Source: JANPEF01 sp031413115 (lineage in GTDB: Bacteria > Eisenbacteria > RBG-16-71-46 > DASYSL01). Taken from it: DNA of 31,785 nt. Location of the stretch: NCBI GenBank assembly GCA_031413115.1, contig JANOEH010000092.1, positions 1 through 31,785 of the forward strand, read 5' to 3'. This document shows positions 7,837-17,186 of the stretch, piece after piece. The notes under the pieces were generated by a model that worked only from the letters and a program-made list of their open reading frames with translations, ran no database searches and had not been told where the DNA came from. Every line of letters starts with the position of its first letter. Position 1 is the first letter of the stretch. A program made the position numbers and the translations under genes.

Positions 7837-10800
7837 ATGGATCACCCCGACTTCGTCCACCTCCACGGCCACTCCGACTACAGCTTGCTCGACGGCGCGT
7901 GTCGCATCGACGACATGGTCCAGCGTGCGGCCGAGTACGGCATGCCCGCGCTCGCACTGACCGATCACGGCAACCTGTTCGGTGCGGTCGAGTTCATCGA
8001 GAAGGCGAAGAAGGCGGGCATCAAGCCGATCGTCGGGATGGAGGCCTACGTCGCCCCCGGCCCGCGCCAGGAGCGCGAGCGCGGCGACGGCAACTTCCAC
8101 ATGATCCTGCTCGCCACCAACGAGATCGGGTACAAGAACCTGATCCGGCTCACCTCGACCGCGTACACGGAGGGCTTCTATCACAAGCCGCGGGTCGATC
8201 GCGCGGTCCTGGCCGAGCATCACGAGGGCCTGATCGCTCTCACCGCCTGCCTCAAGGGCGAGGTGAACCAGTCCCTGCTCAAGGAGCAGATCGAGGGCGC
8301 TGCCGAGACCGCGCGCTTCTACGACGAGCTGTTCGGGCGCGGCAACTTCTTCCTCGAGGTGCAGGACCACGGCATTCCCGACCAGCTGACCGTCGGCAAG
8401 CGCATGATCGAACTGGCGAAGGCGACGGACATCCCGCTGGTCGTGACCAACGACTTCCACTACCTGAACCCCGCGGACGCCGAGCCGCACGACGTGCTGC
8501 TCGCGCTCGGGCACGGCAAGACGCTCGACGATCCGCGACGCCTGCGCTACCGCTCGGACCAGATGTTCTTCAAGTCGCAGGCGGAGATGTGGCGCGTCTT
8601 CGGCGCCGACCTGCCGCAGGCACTGAAGAACACCCGCGCCATCGCCGATCGCTGCCACCTCGACCTCGACGACACGCACAAACTGCCGGTATTCCCGCTG
8701 CCCGCTGGCGTCGAGTCGGCCGAGCGCTTCCTCGCCGATTTGGCCCACGCGGGGCTGCGCGAGCGCTTCCCGTCGCCCACCGGCGAGCAACTCGATCGCC
8801 TGAACTACGAACTCGGGGTCATCGATCGGGCGGGCTTCTCGTCGTACTTCCTGATCGTCCGCGACTTCATCCACTTCGCGCGCTCGCAGGGGATCGGCGT
8901 CGGGCCGGGACGCGGCTCGGTGGCCGGTTCCCTCGTGGCCTACGCGCTGCGCATCACCGACATCGACCCGCTGCGCTACAAGCTGATCTTCGAGCGCTTC
9001 CTCAATCCCGAACGCATCTCGATGCCCGACATCGATCTCGACTTCGAGGACGCCCGCCGCGGCGAGGTCATCGACTACGTCCGCACCAAGTACGGCGCCG
9101 CGTCGGTGACGCAGATCATCACGTTCGGGCGCATGAAGGCCCGCGCGGTGATCAAGGACGTGGCGCGCGTCCTGGGCATGCCCTTCTCCGAGGGCGACCG
9201 TATTTCGAAGCTCGTGCCCGAGCGGTTGGGCATCACGCTCGACGACGCGCTCAAGGAGGTGCCCGACCTCGCGGCGCTGGCGAAGCGTGATGACGAGTAC
9301 GGCAAGCTCCTGCGCTGCGCCAGGGGCCTCGAGGGCATGGCCCGCCACGCCTCGGTCCACGCGGCCGGTGTCCTGATCGCACCGGGACCGCTGGTCGAGC
9401 ACGTGCCGCTGTATCGCTCGAACAAGGACGAAGTCACGACGCAGTGGGACATGCGGGCGTGCGAGAAGGCCGGCCTCCTCAAGATGGACTTCCTCGGCCT
9501 GCGCACGATGACCGTGCTCGAGGAGACCGCCCGCCTTGTGCGCCGGCACGAGGGACGGGAGGTCGACGTCACGAGCGTGCCGCTGGACGATCCCGTGACC
9601 TTCGCCATGCTCGGCCGGGGCCACACCGTCGCGGTCTTCCAGCTCGAGTCCTCGGGCATGCGCGACACGCTGCGCAACCTGCAGCCGCAGCGCTTCGACG
9701 ACATCACCGCTGTCGTCGCGCTCTACCGGCCCGGCCCGATGGAGAACATCGGCGAGTTCATCGAGCGCCGGCACGGCCGGCGCAGGATCGACTACGAGAT
9801 TCCGGCGCTGGCCGAGATCCTCGACGAGACCTACGGCATCATCGTCTACCAGGAACAGGTGATGCAGATCGCAAACCGGATCGCGGGATTCTCGATGGCC
9901 CGCGCCGACGTGTTGCGCAAGGCGATGGGCAAGAAGGATCCGGTGCTGCTGGCCGCCCAGGAGGTCGACTTCGTCGGGGGTGCGAAGACCAACGGCATCG
10001 CCCCCGCGAAGGCGAAGGCGCTGTTCAAGCTGGTCGAGAAGTTTGCCGGCTACGGGTTCAACAAGTCGCACGCCGCGGCGTACGCCATGCTTGCCTACCA
10101 GACTGCGTACCTCCGCGCGCACCACCCGATCGCGTTCATGGCCGCGAACCTGTCGAGCGAGATCGGCGACTCCGACCGCATTGCCGTATTGATCGACGAA
10201 GCCCGACGCATGGGAATCACGATCCTGCCCCCGTCGATTCGCCACTCGGCCTGGCGCTTCGACCTGGCCGAGGGCGGCATCCGGTTCGGGCTGGGCGCGG
10301 TCAAGAACCTGGGCGAGAATGCGGTGAAGAGTCTGGTGACGACGCGCGAGGCGGGCGGACCGTTCACCGACCTGTTCGATTTCGCCGGCCGCGTGCCGGG
10401 TCGCGCGCTCAATCGGCGCATGCTCGAGAGCCTGGTGCAGGCGGGGGGCTGCGACGAGTTCGGCGCCGAGCGCGCCCGGCTGTTCGCCGCCGTGCCGTTG
10501 GCGCTCGAGTGGGGGGCGCGGCGCCAGGACGAGGCGGCGCGCGGCCAGGTGTCGCTGTTCGGCGGTGGCGGGCACGAGACGGTGGTGAACGCGCCGCCGC
10601 TGCCCGACCTGGCGCCGTGGAGCGACCTCGACCGCGCGGCAAAGGAGAAGGAGGTGCTCGGGTTCTACGTTTCGGGCCATCCGCTCGATGGGCTCAAGGA
10701 CGACGTGGCGCGCCTCACCACGGGGACGTTGGCCCACTTCACCACGCAGTCCGCCGGCACGCCGGTGCGCGCGGTCGGCCTGGTCGCGGCGCTCAAGCGG

Positions 10801-11262
10801 ACGCTGACGAAGAAGGGGGACCCGATGGCGTTCGGCACGCTCGAGGACCGCACCGGTTCGATCGAAGTGCTGGTGTTCCCCGAAACCTATGCGACGTGGG
10901 GCAAGCACCTCGTCGACGAAGCGATCGTGTGGGTGAAGGGGCAGATCTCCACCCGCGACGGCGAGAGCCCGAAGATCGTAGCCGAGGAAGTGCGCCCGTT
11001 CACCGAGGTGCGCCAGCGCTCGCTCGGTTTCTACGTGACGCTGCCCGGTCCCGAGGTCGAGGCGGGACTGCGCGATCGCCTCGACGCCGTGTTCTCGTCG
11101 CGCACCGGGCCGCTGCCCGTGTTCGTCGAACTCACCGAGCCGGACGGCACGACGCTCGTGCTGCGCTCCGGCCGCTACCGGGTCGCCTGGGATCCCGCGC
11201 TGCTCGCCGCCTGCGATGCAGTCGTCGGACCGGGGCGGTCCCGCTTCGGAGCCCGACTCTGA
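7837..11262 (+). CDS. dnaE: DNA polymerase III alpha subunit
   Basis: The product has 1141 residues, close to the usual DnaE length (about 1160). ATG 7837 was chosen because the PHP motif HLHGHSDYSLLDG begins at residue 8; an upstream in-frame start at 7780 lies inside the M23 gene. The PHP domain covers about 1-270. Catalytic aspartates are present: D400 and D402 in PDIDLDFED and D551 in KMDFLGLRT. The motif QVSLF at 904-908 fits a sliding-clamp-binding site. An OB-fold segment (AVGLVAALKRTLTKKGDP to EVLVFPETY) lies at about 975-1030, followed by a short C-terminal domain. It is the replicative polymerase. GGAGGT lies about 15 nt upstream, rather far. The last base of its TGA stop is the first base of accA's ATG, and dnaE-accA adjacency is also known from Escherichia coli. 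Confidence 0.98.
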   Translation: MDHPDFVHLHGHSDYSLLDGACRIDDMVQRAAEYGMPALALTDHGNLFGAVEFIEKAKKAGIKPIVGMEAYVAPGPRQERERGDGNFHMILLATNEIGYKNLIRLTSTAYTEGFYHKPRVDRAVLAEHHEGLIALTACLKGEVNQSLLKEQIEGAAETARFYDELFGRGNFFLEVQDHGIPDQLTVGKRMIELAKATDIPLVVTNDFHYLNPADAEPHDVLLALGHGKTLDDPRRLRYRSDQMFFKSQAEMWRVFGADLPQALKNTRAIADRCHLDLDDTHKLPVFPLPAGVESAERFLADLAHAGLRERFPSPTGEQLDRLNYELGVIDRAGFSSYFLIVRDFIHFARSQGIGVGPGRGSVAGSLVAYALRITDIDPLRYKLIFERFLNPERISMPDIDLDFEDARRGEVIDYVRTKYGAASVTQIITFGRMKARAVIKDVARVLGMPFSEGDRISKLVPERLGITLDDALKEVPDLAALAKRDDEYGKLLRCARGLEGMARHASVHAAGVLIAPGPLVEHVPLYRSNKDEVTTQWDMRACEKAGLLKMDFLGLRTMTVLEETARLVRRHEGREVDVTSVPLDDPVTFAMLGRGHTVAVFQLESSGMRDTLRNLQPQRFDDITAVVALYRPGPMENIGEFIERRHGRRRIDYEIPALAEILDETYGIIVYQEQVMQIANRIAGFSMARADVLRKAMGKKDPVLLAAQEVDFVGGAKTNGIAPAKAKALFKLVEKFAGYGFNKSHAAAYAMLAYQTAYLRAHHPIAFMAANLSSEIGDSDRIAVLIDEARRMGITILPPSIRHSAWRFDLAEGGIRFGLGAVKNLGENAVKSLVTTREAGGPFTDLFDFAGRVPGRALNRRMLESLVQAGGCDEFGAERARLFAAVPLALEWGARRQDEAARGQVSLFGGGGHETVVNAPPLPDLAPWSDLDRAAKEKEVLGFYVSGHPLDGLKDDVARLTTGTLAHFTTQSAGTPVRAVGLVAALKRTLTKKGDPMAFGTLEDRTGSIEVLVFPETYATWGKHLVDEAIVWVKGQISTRDGESPKIVAEEVRPFTEVRQRSLGFYVTLPGPEVEAGLRDRLDAVFSSRTGPLPVFVELTEPDGTTLVLRSGRYRVAWDPALLAACDAVVGPGRSRFGARL

Positions 11263-12392
11263 TGGCCACTCGTGCCGCCCGTTCCGTCCGCAGCTCGAGC
11301 ACGCCCGCCGGGAGCACTCCCGAGGCTGCTCCCGTCGTGGCCGCCGCCGTCGCCGCACCGCCCGAAGCGCCGCCTGCGGCGGCGCCCGCAAAGCCGCGCC
11401 CGCGCGCCAGGAAGGACGTGTTACCCGGCGGGCCGTGGCTCGACTTCGAGAAGCCGATCGTCGAGCTCGAGCTGAGGATCGCCGAGCTGCGCGCCCAGGC
11501 CGCCACCTCCGGTGTCTCGCTCGACCGCGAGCTGGTGAGCCTCACCGAGAAGGCCGAGAAGGCGCAGCACAAGGTCTACGACAACCTGACGCGCTACCAG
11601 CGCGTACAGCTCGCGCGCCACCCACGCCGTCCCTACCTTCTCGACTACGTGCAGCGCATGACGACCGAGTTCATCGAGCTGCACGGGGACCGCGGCTTCG
11701 CCGACGATCGCGCCATCGTTGCCGGCCTGGCCCGCTTCGGCGGGCGGCCGCTCGCGATCGTGGGCACGCAGAAGGGCCGCGACACGAAGGAGAATCTGCT
11801 CCGGCGATTCGGCATGGCGAACCCCGAGGGCTACCGCAAGGCGCTGCGCATCATGCAACTTGCGAGCAACTTCGGAATTCCGCTGCTGTCGCTCGTCGAC
11901 ACCGCTGGCGCGTACCCGGGGATCGGCGCCGAGGAGCGCGGGCAGGCCGAGGCGATCGCGCGCAACCTGCGCGAGATGGTGCGTCTCGAGGTGCCGTTCA
12001 TCTCGGTGATCACGGGGGAGGGGGGCTCGGGCGGAGCCCTCGCGCTGGCCATGGGCGACGTCGTGCTCATGTTCGAGAACTCGATCTACTCCGTCATCTC
12101 GCCCGAGGGCTGCGCCTCGATCCTCTGGCGCGACCGTTCGCGCAGCCAGCAGGCAGCCGACGCCCTGCGGCTCACCGCCCAGGATTGCCTCGAGCTCGGC
12201 GTCGTCGACGAGATCCTCCCGGAGCCGGTGGGGGGCGCTCACCGCAACCCCGACGCCGCCGCCGAGGTGCTGTCTCTGGCGCTCGCTCGCCACCTGGATC
12301 GGCTGGGCGCGCTCCCGACGGCGGAACGCGTGGCCCGGCGCCGGGACAAGTTCCGCGCCATGGGTTCCTTCCGCACGGTCGCGGCATCTTGA
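11262..12392 (+). CDS. accA: Acetyl-CoA carboxylase carboxyltransferase subunit alpha
   Basis: The product has 376 residues. Its ATG shares one base with the dnaE TGA, suggesting translational coupling. AccA pairs with AccD to transfer carboxyl from carboxybiotin to acetyl-CoA, the committed step of fatty acid synthesis. The conserved core starts with LDFEKPI (60-66) and includes IELHGDRGFADD, GTQKGRDTKEN, GMANPEGYRKALR, SLVDTAGAYPG, TGEGGSGGALA and ISPEGCASILW. Compared with E. coli AccA, where LDFE begins at about residue 6, there is an extra N-terminal segment of about 54 residues rich in Ala and Pro and low in complexity. accD is not in the window. The frame is open upstream inside dnaE, but the accepted start is fixed by the overlap and family length. 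Confidence 0.97.
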   Translation: MATRAARSVRSSSTPAGSTPEAAPVVAAAVAAPPEAPPAAAPAKPRPRARKDVLPGGPWLDFEKPIVELELRIAELRAQAATSGVSLDRELVSLTEKAEKAQHKVYDNLTRYQRVQLARHPRRPYLLDYVQRMTTEFIELHGDRGFADDRAIVAGLARFGGRPLAIVGTQKGRDTKENLLRRFGMANPEGYRKALRIMQLASNFGIPLLSLVDTAGAYPGIGAEERGQAEAIARNLREMVRLEVPFISVITGEGGSGGALALAMGDVVLMFENSIYSVISPEGCASILWRDRSRSQQAADALRLTAQDCLELGVVDEILPEPVGGAHRNPDAAAEVLSLALARHLDRLGALPTAERVARRRDKFRAMGSFRTVAAS

Positions 12393-12416
12393 CGTTTCCG
12401 CGCCGGGTGCTAGAGT
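12389..12416 (+). promoter_or_regulatory. Candidate promoter for the Trm112-like/PorU-like operon
   Basis: TTGACG (12389-12394), a 16-bp spacer and TAGAGT (12411-12416). The -35 has five of six and the -10 four of six consensus bases. The -35 overlaps the last codons of accA. The implied start site is about 140 bp before the ATG at 12565, leaving a long leader in which I see no recognised riboswitch. Confidence 0.42.
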
Positions 12417-12564
12417 TGGGGATGACGAATCGCTCCGCCCTCGTGGAGTCGACGCTTTCGATCCGATTCGCGACCCTCGCATCGCCCTCATCCGTCGCAT
12501 GCACCGGGACGCGCCGTTGGCGCGCCCCACGACCCCGGCGCTTCGCGCGCCGTCCGAGGACCCC

Positions 12565-12735
12565 ATGGCGTTGAGCGAGGAACTGCTTTCGATCCTGGTC
12601 TGCCCGCAGTGCCGCGGCGACCTGAGCTACGACCGCGACGCGAGCCACCTGACCTGCCCGGCCTGCAAGCTGCGCTACCGAGTGGACGACGACATTCCGG
12701 TGATGCTCGTCGACCAGGCCGAAAAGCTGGCGTGA
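12565..12735 (+). CDS. Trm112/UPF0434-like zinc-ribbon protein
   Basis: A 56-residue protein with two CxxC pairs, C13/C16 in CPQC and C31/C34 in CPAC, forming a zinc ribbon, followed by LRYRVDDDIPVML, the family's typical closing motif (E. coli YcaR is a relative). In eukaryotes and archaea Trm112 activates RNA and protein methyltransferases; the bacterial role is poorly defined. The start at ATG 12565 is supported by GAGGA (12556-12560) and by family length; an in-frame ATG at 12499 would add 22 residues with no family similarity. It ends 7 bp before the PorU-like gene, so the two are likely co-transcribed. This may be positional only, since no functional link is known to me. Confidence 0.85.
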   Translation: MALSEELLSILVCPQCRGDLSYDRDASHLTCPACKLRYRVDDDIPVMLVDQAEKLA

Positions 12736-12742
12736 GGCGCGC

Positions 12743-15700
12743 ATGATCGCGACGTCCCATCGCACGCCCGTCGCGGGCGGCGCGCGCTTTCGCGCACGCC
12801 CCGAGCTCGTGGCATCCCTGACCTCCCTGTTCGCCCTCGCGATCGCCCTCGTCGTTCCCGCCCAGGCCCAGGTCCCGCTCCGGCCGGCCGGCGCGCCGCT
12901 CGGCGCGCGACTGATCGCCTCCGATGCGACCGGGGTGACCTTCGAGGTCGACGTCCCCGCGCCGCAGCTCACCGCGGTCGAGGCGCCGAACGGTCGCTGG
13001 CAGCGACTCGAGATCGAGGGCTACGCCTCCGACGCGCGCATCGGTGCGCCGCTGTTGCCCGCAGCCTCGCTGTGGCTGGCCACGCCCGAGGGCGCGACCG
13101 TGACGGTCGTCGGTTCGGGCGAGGGCGAACGTGTCTACGAGGGCGTGCGCCTCCTGCCGCAGCAGGAACTTCTTGGCCCCGAGGCCGGTGGATCCGCGGT
13201 CGCGCCGCCGGCCGCCGTCGAGGCGTCAGGACGGCTGGGGCGCGAGCTGATCGAGGATCCCGCGGTCTACGCGCGCAGCGGCAGTTCCGCCGAAGTCGTG
13301 ACGCTCGCGGGCATCGCCCACCTGCGGGCCCAGCGCGTCGCGCGCGTGACGCTGCGTCCCGCCGCCTGGGATGCGGCGGCCGGACGACTTCGGGTGTGGT
13401 CGCGCCTGCGCGTGCGCGTCGATTTCGGCGGCGTCGCCCCTGCGGCGCCGGGTGAGCCGCTCGGTACGAGCGTTCCGCCAACGGTCGACGCGTTCGAGTC
13501 GATCTATGCGTCCACGCTGCTCAACTACGAGAGCGGCAAGGCGTGGCGCCGCGACCTGCAGGCAGGGAGCCTGCGTCGCCTGGGCCTCGCGCCGAACGCG
13601 GCGCCGGCCCGGCCCGGTGTCACCGCGTCCCTGCTCGGCGGCGCACGCCAGGACTTCAGCGCCTCGTCGAACTGGGTGCGGATCGCCGTGCCGACCAAGG
13701 GAATGTACCGGCTCGAGCCGGCCGACCTTGCGATCGCCGGGGCGAACCTGGCCAACCTCGATCCGCGCACCATCCGCCTCTTCGTCAAGCCCGGCCTGCC
13801 CATGCTCGACGAGAAGGTCGCGCCGTCGGGCTGGCTCTCGGAAGTCGCCATCGACGTGGTGGGCGAAGCCGACGGCCGGCTCGACCCCACCGACTACATC
13901 GTGTTCTTCGGTCTCGGCGCATCGGGCTGGCGCGACGACTACGGCGTTCCCGGGTCGGTCGATGGCTGGCTCAATCATCCGTACGAGCCGAAGAACGTCT
14001 ACTGGCTCACGTGGGATGCGGCGTTCGTCGATCCGCCGCACCGCTGGTCGTCGCGTGGCGGCGCTCCCGAGATGCCCGCCGCCTTCGAGACGCCCGATTT
14101 CCCCGCGCGGCAGCACTTCGAGAACGACTTCTTCTACCTTCCCGACCTGCAGGAGGGTGGGCTCTACCACGCCTATGTCGGTACGTTCTGGGAGAAGTGG
14201 GCGTGGCTCAAGATCAACGACGGCTCGGGCACGGTCCAGCTCACGGCCAACACGCCCGGCGCCGTGGCCACCCGCCCGGCCCGGCTGCGCGCCCGGCTGT
14301 GGGGCAACTCGCGCGAGCTGTTCGGCGGCCTGGCCGATCACTACCTGAACGTGAGCTTCAACAACGTCGTCTTCGGCGAGCGGGCGTTCTACGGGCTCAA
14401 CCGCCAGGACTACGACACGACCTTCGTCGGCCTGGCCGAGACGAACAACCGCTTCGCGGTGTTCTGCCGCGACGTCGATCCCAACCCGAACAGTGCGCGC
14501 CGCGACGAGGTCGCGCTGTTCTGGTACGAACTCGATTACGCGAAGCGCCTGCGGCCGGCCAACAACCAGCTCGAGTTCCGGAGTCCCGATACGACGGGTG
14601 CGGTGGGGTACGGCCTGGGGCCATTCTCGCAGACTGCCGGTTTCGGCCTGCTCGACACGTCGGATCCGCTCGCCCCGCAGCGCATCACCGGCTACGTCGA
14701 GCGCGATACGACCGACGGCAAGGCGATCTATTTCCACGACGACGTCGCGGCTCGCCGCAGCTACTTCGCCTACACGGCGGCGAACCTGCGCCGGCCCGAT
14801 GCCATCCAGCGCGTCGCGATCGACGACCTGGTTGCGCCGTCGAACGGCGCCGACTACGTCGTGCTCACCTACGACGGCTTCATCGACGCGGCGACGCGCC
14901 TGGCCCAGCACCGCGCGGGAAACCTGCCGAGCGTGCCGAACGCGCGGACGCGGGTGGTGAAGATCTCGGACGTGTATGCGTGGTACTCGGGCGGCCGGAC
15001 CGACCCGGTGGCGATCCGCAATTTCGTCTACGACGCGGTGAAGAACGCGGGCTGGTCGCCGGCGCCCAGCTACCTGTGCCTGTTCGGTGACGCGTCGTAC
15101 GACTTCAAGGATATCCTGCGCGTGGCCCAGCCCGGCCAGCCGCCGGCGCTGGTGCCGGGGTACGTCAACGGTTTCCAGACGCGGCAGTTCCTGACCGACG
15201 ACTGGCTGGTCGACCTTGATCTCGGCGTCACCGAGCCGTACCCCGGCGATCCCGTCGCGGGGCTGCCCGACTCGGCGCTGTACGACCTGCCCGACCTGGT
15301 CGTCGGTCGCCTGCCGGTGGCCAATGCGACCGAGGCTGCCTTTCTCGTCGACCAGAAGATCATCCCCTACGACTCGTCGCCGGCATGGGGCGAGTGGCGC
15401 AGCCGCGCGCTCCTGCTTGCCGACGACCTGACGCAGGGGGCCGATCCCGATCCGCTGTCGAGCGAGCACCTGGAGGCGACCGAGACGATCTCGCGCGGCT
15501 TCCTCCCGCCCGCGGTCGAGCAGCGAAAGGTCTACATGCTGCGCTACCCGTTCGGCTCGGGCACGGAGAAGCCGGCCGTCAATCGCGATGTCAAAGCGAC
15601 CGTGAACGAGGGCGTGCTGTTGTGGAACTACATCGGGCACGGCAACCCGTTCAAGATGGCCGACGAGAACGCGTTCATCCTGTCGGACGTCAGCACGCTG

Positions 15701-17104
15701 GTGAACATCGACAAGCCGACTTTCGTCATCGCCGCTTCCTGCGACCTGGGCAAGTTCGACGATCCGGTCACCACGGGGCTCGGCGAGTCGCTGCTCAAGT
15801 CGACCGCCGGCGGCGCGATCGCGGCGTTCTCGGCGTCGGACATCGCGTTTGCGTTCGCCAACAAGTCACTCGCGCAGGAGCTCTTCCAGCGCATGTTCGA
15901 TGAGTACCCGGACGGCTTCACGCGCCCACTCGGCTCGGCGGTCCTGGCGGCCAAGCTGCGCCAGTCCTCGCTGTCGGTGAACGATCTCAAGTACACGCTC
16001 ATGGGCGACCCCGGTATGCGCCTGGCCATGCCGGACCACCAGGTGCGGATGGTGCTGCTCGACGACGAGACCGACGCGCCGCTCGACACCCTGCGCCGCG
16101 GCCGGCGCGTACGGGTCGAGGGTGAGCTGCACTCCCTGCACGACCCGAACGTGAGCTCGTTGATGGGCACGTACAATGGCCAGGCCGCGATCCTCGTCAC
16201 CGACTCGCCGCCGCGCGACACCGTGCAGGGCTCGTTCAGGCCGGTGGGCTACACATACGATCCGGGGACGGTCTTCCGCGGCGATGTGCCGGTGCAGAAC
16301 GGAAAGTTCGAGGCCGTCTTCATCATGCCGCTCGAATCCATCGCCGGTCCGGGCGGCGCCGTGCGCGCCTACGTCAGCGGCGGGCCGAGCGACGGCGGGG
16401 GTGCGCTCCTCCGCGGCGTCGCTCCGGGATCGCCGGCGGTGGTGGACACCATCGGGCCGACCATCGGGCTGTCGTTCACCAGCGGCACGCTCGAGGTCCC
16501 GCCCGACGCGACACTGCGCGTCTTCGTGCGCGACGAGAACGGCGTGCTCCTCACCGGGCACACGCTGCCGAACGCGCTCTACCTGACGATCGACGGTGTG
16601 ACGCGCTACGACCTGACGAAGGACTTCCGTTACGAGTCCGGCTCGTACCAGCAGGGTACCGTCGAGTTCGCCCTGCCGGGACTCGACCCCGGTGCCCATT
16701 CGATCGTCGTCTCCGCGGCGGACAACTACGCGCAGGGTCTGCTGGCGCGGCGCAATCGATCCACGGCGTCGATCGACTTCGAGGTGATCGAGGGCAGCAC
16801 CTTCACTCTCGGACGCGTCTACAACTTCCCGAATCCATTTGCGCCCGAACGCGGCACGACCTTCGTGCTCGCCGGCCTGAACGAGGCTGCCCGGGTCATG
16901 GTCAAGATTCACACGGTGAGTGGGGGGCTGGTGCGGGCCCTGTCCGCCGATGCCGTTGCCGGCCAGACCCAGATCTTCTGGGATGGCACCGACGCCCAGG
17001 GGGATCGCCTGGCCAACGGCGCCTACATCTACCAGGTCGAAGCCCAGGGCACGACCAGCGGGACCGTGACCCGCTACCGCGGTCAGCTGGCGGTTCTCCG
17101 CTAG
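12743..17104 (+). CDS. porU: PorU-like C25 peptidase (type IX secretion sortase candidate)
   Basis: The product has 1453 residues. A signal peptide (hydrophobic about 22-39, ending AQA at 40-42) starts a long beta-rich N-terminal region. The C25 (gingipain/PorU) domain spans about 703-1096. Its catalytic pair is visible: H966 in YIGHGNP and C1000 in AASCDLGKFD. The 34-residue spacing is close to the 33 in gingipain RgpB (H211/C244). The domain closes with LMGDPGMRL, typical of the family. Further beta domains follow, and residues about 1358-1453 form a FlgD-Ig-like domain (FPNPFAP, VSGGLVRAL, WDGTDAQG, NGAYIYQVE). In Bacteroidota PorU removes C-terminal signals from type IX cargo and attaches the cargo to the surface, and porU neighbours porV in Porphyromonas gingivalis. 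The same order here supports the call. A secreted gingipain-like protease is the main alternative. Start: ATG with GAGG 5 nt upstream. Confidence 0.85.
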   Translation: MIATSHRTPVAGGARFRARPELVASLTSLFALAIALVVPAQAQVPLRPAGAPLGARLIASDATGVTFEVDVPAPQLTAVEAPNGRWQRLEIEGYASDARIGAPLLPAASLWLATPEGATVTVVGSGEGERVYEGVRLLPQQELLGPEAGGSAVAPPAAVEASGRLGRELIEDPAVYARSGSSAEVVTLAGIAHLRAQRVARVTLRPAAWDAAAGRLRVWSRLRVRVDFGGVAPAAPGEPLGTSVPPTVDAFESIYASTLLNYESGKAWRRDLQAGSLRRLGLAPNAAPARPGVTASLLGGARQDFSASSNWVRIAVPTKGMYRLEPADLAIAGANLANLDPRTIRLFVKPGLPMLDEKVAPSGWLSEVAIDVVGEADGRLDPTDYIVFFGLGASGWRDDYGVPGSVDGWLNHPYEPKNVYWLTWDAAFVDPPHRWSSRGGAPEMPAAFETPDFPARQHFENDFFYLPDLQEGGLYHAYVGTFWEKWAWLKINDGSGTVQLTANTPGAVATRPARLRARLWGNSRELFGGLADHYLNVSFNNVVFGERAFYGLNRQDYDTTFVGLAETNNRFAVFCRDVDPNPNSARRDEVALFWYELDYAKRLRPANNQLEFRSPDTTGAVGYGLGPFSQTAGFGLLDTSDPLAPQRITGYVERDTTDGKAIYFHDDVAARRSYFAYTAANLRRPDAIQRVAIDDLVAPSNGADYVVLTYDGFIDAATRLAQHRAGNLPSVPNARTRVVKISDVYAWYSGGRTDPVAIRNFVYDAVKNAGWSPAPSYLCLFGDASYDFKDILRVAQPGQPPALVPGYVNGFQTRQFLTDDWLVDLDLGVTEPYPGDPVAGLPDSALYDLPDLVVGRLPVANATEAAFLVDQKIIPYDSSPAWGEWRSRALLLADDLTQGADPDPLSSEHLEATETISRGFLPPAVEQRKVYMLRYPFGSGTEKPAVNRDVKATVNEGVLLWNYIGHGNPFKMADENAFILSDVSTLVNIDKPTFVIAASCDLGKFDDPVTTGLGESLLKSTAGGAIAAFSASDIAFAFANKSLAQELFQRMFDEYPDGFTRPLGSAVLAAKLRQSSLSVNDLKYTLMGDPGMRLAMPDHQVRMVLLDDETDAPLDTLRRGRRVRVEGELHSLHDPNVSSLMGTYNGQAAILVTDSPPRDTVQGSFRPVGYTYDPGTVFRGDVPVQNGKFEAVFIMPLESIAGPGGAVRAYVSGGPSDGGGALLRGVAPGSPAVVDTIGPTIGLSFTSGTLEVPPDATLRVFVRDENGVLLTGHTLPNALYLTIDGVTRYDLTKDFRYESGSYQQGTVEFALPGLDPGAHSIVVSAADNYAQGLLARRNRSTASIDFEVIEGSTFTLGRVYNFPNPFAPERGTTFVLAGLNEAARVMVKIHTVSGGLVRALSADAVAGQTQIFWDGTDAQGDRLANGAYIYQVEAQGTTSGTVTRYRGQLAVLR

Positions 17105-17156
17105 GCTCCGGCGGGGAACTCCTGTCCTGTCCAGCAGTTGCAGGATGCAATGCGGC

Positions 17157-17186
17157 CCGGCCGGGTATTTTTTTCGACCCGGCCGG
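17157..17186 (+). terminator. Hairpin with T7 in the loop between porU-like and porV-like genes
   Basis: CCGGCCGGGT (17157-17166) pairs perfectly with 17177-17186 around a 10-nt loop that contains seven T (17168-17174). The T-run is in the loop rather than after the stem, so it is not a standard intrinsic terminator. It could attenuate read-through, mark an RNA-processing site, or be DNA-level structure. It lies 52 bp after the PorU-like stop and 62 bp before the PorV-like start. Confidence 0.4.

Noticed and set aside
9444..11261. Upstream in-frame extension of accA inside dnaE
   Set aside because: Overlaps the dnaE frame, where the polymerase motifs are intact; AccA homology begins only after 11262.
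7762..11391. 1209-codon open frame opposite dnaE
   Set aside because: Antisense shadow of a certain dnaE gene; no recognisable motif.
12422..12574. 50-residue open frame in the leader of the Trm112-like gene
   Set aside because: Starts just after the promoter-like element but is Arg/Ser/Ala-rich, has no homology that I recognise, and overlaps the next start; a leader peptide cannot be shown.
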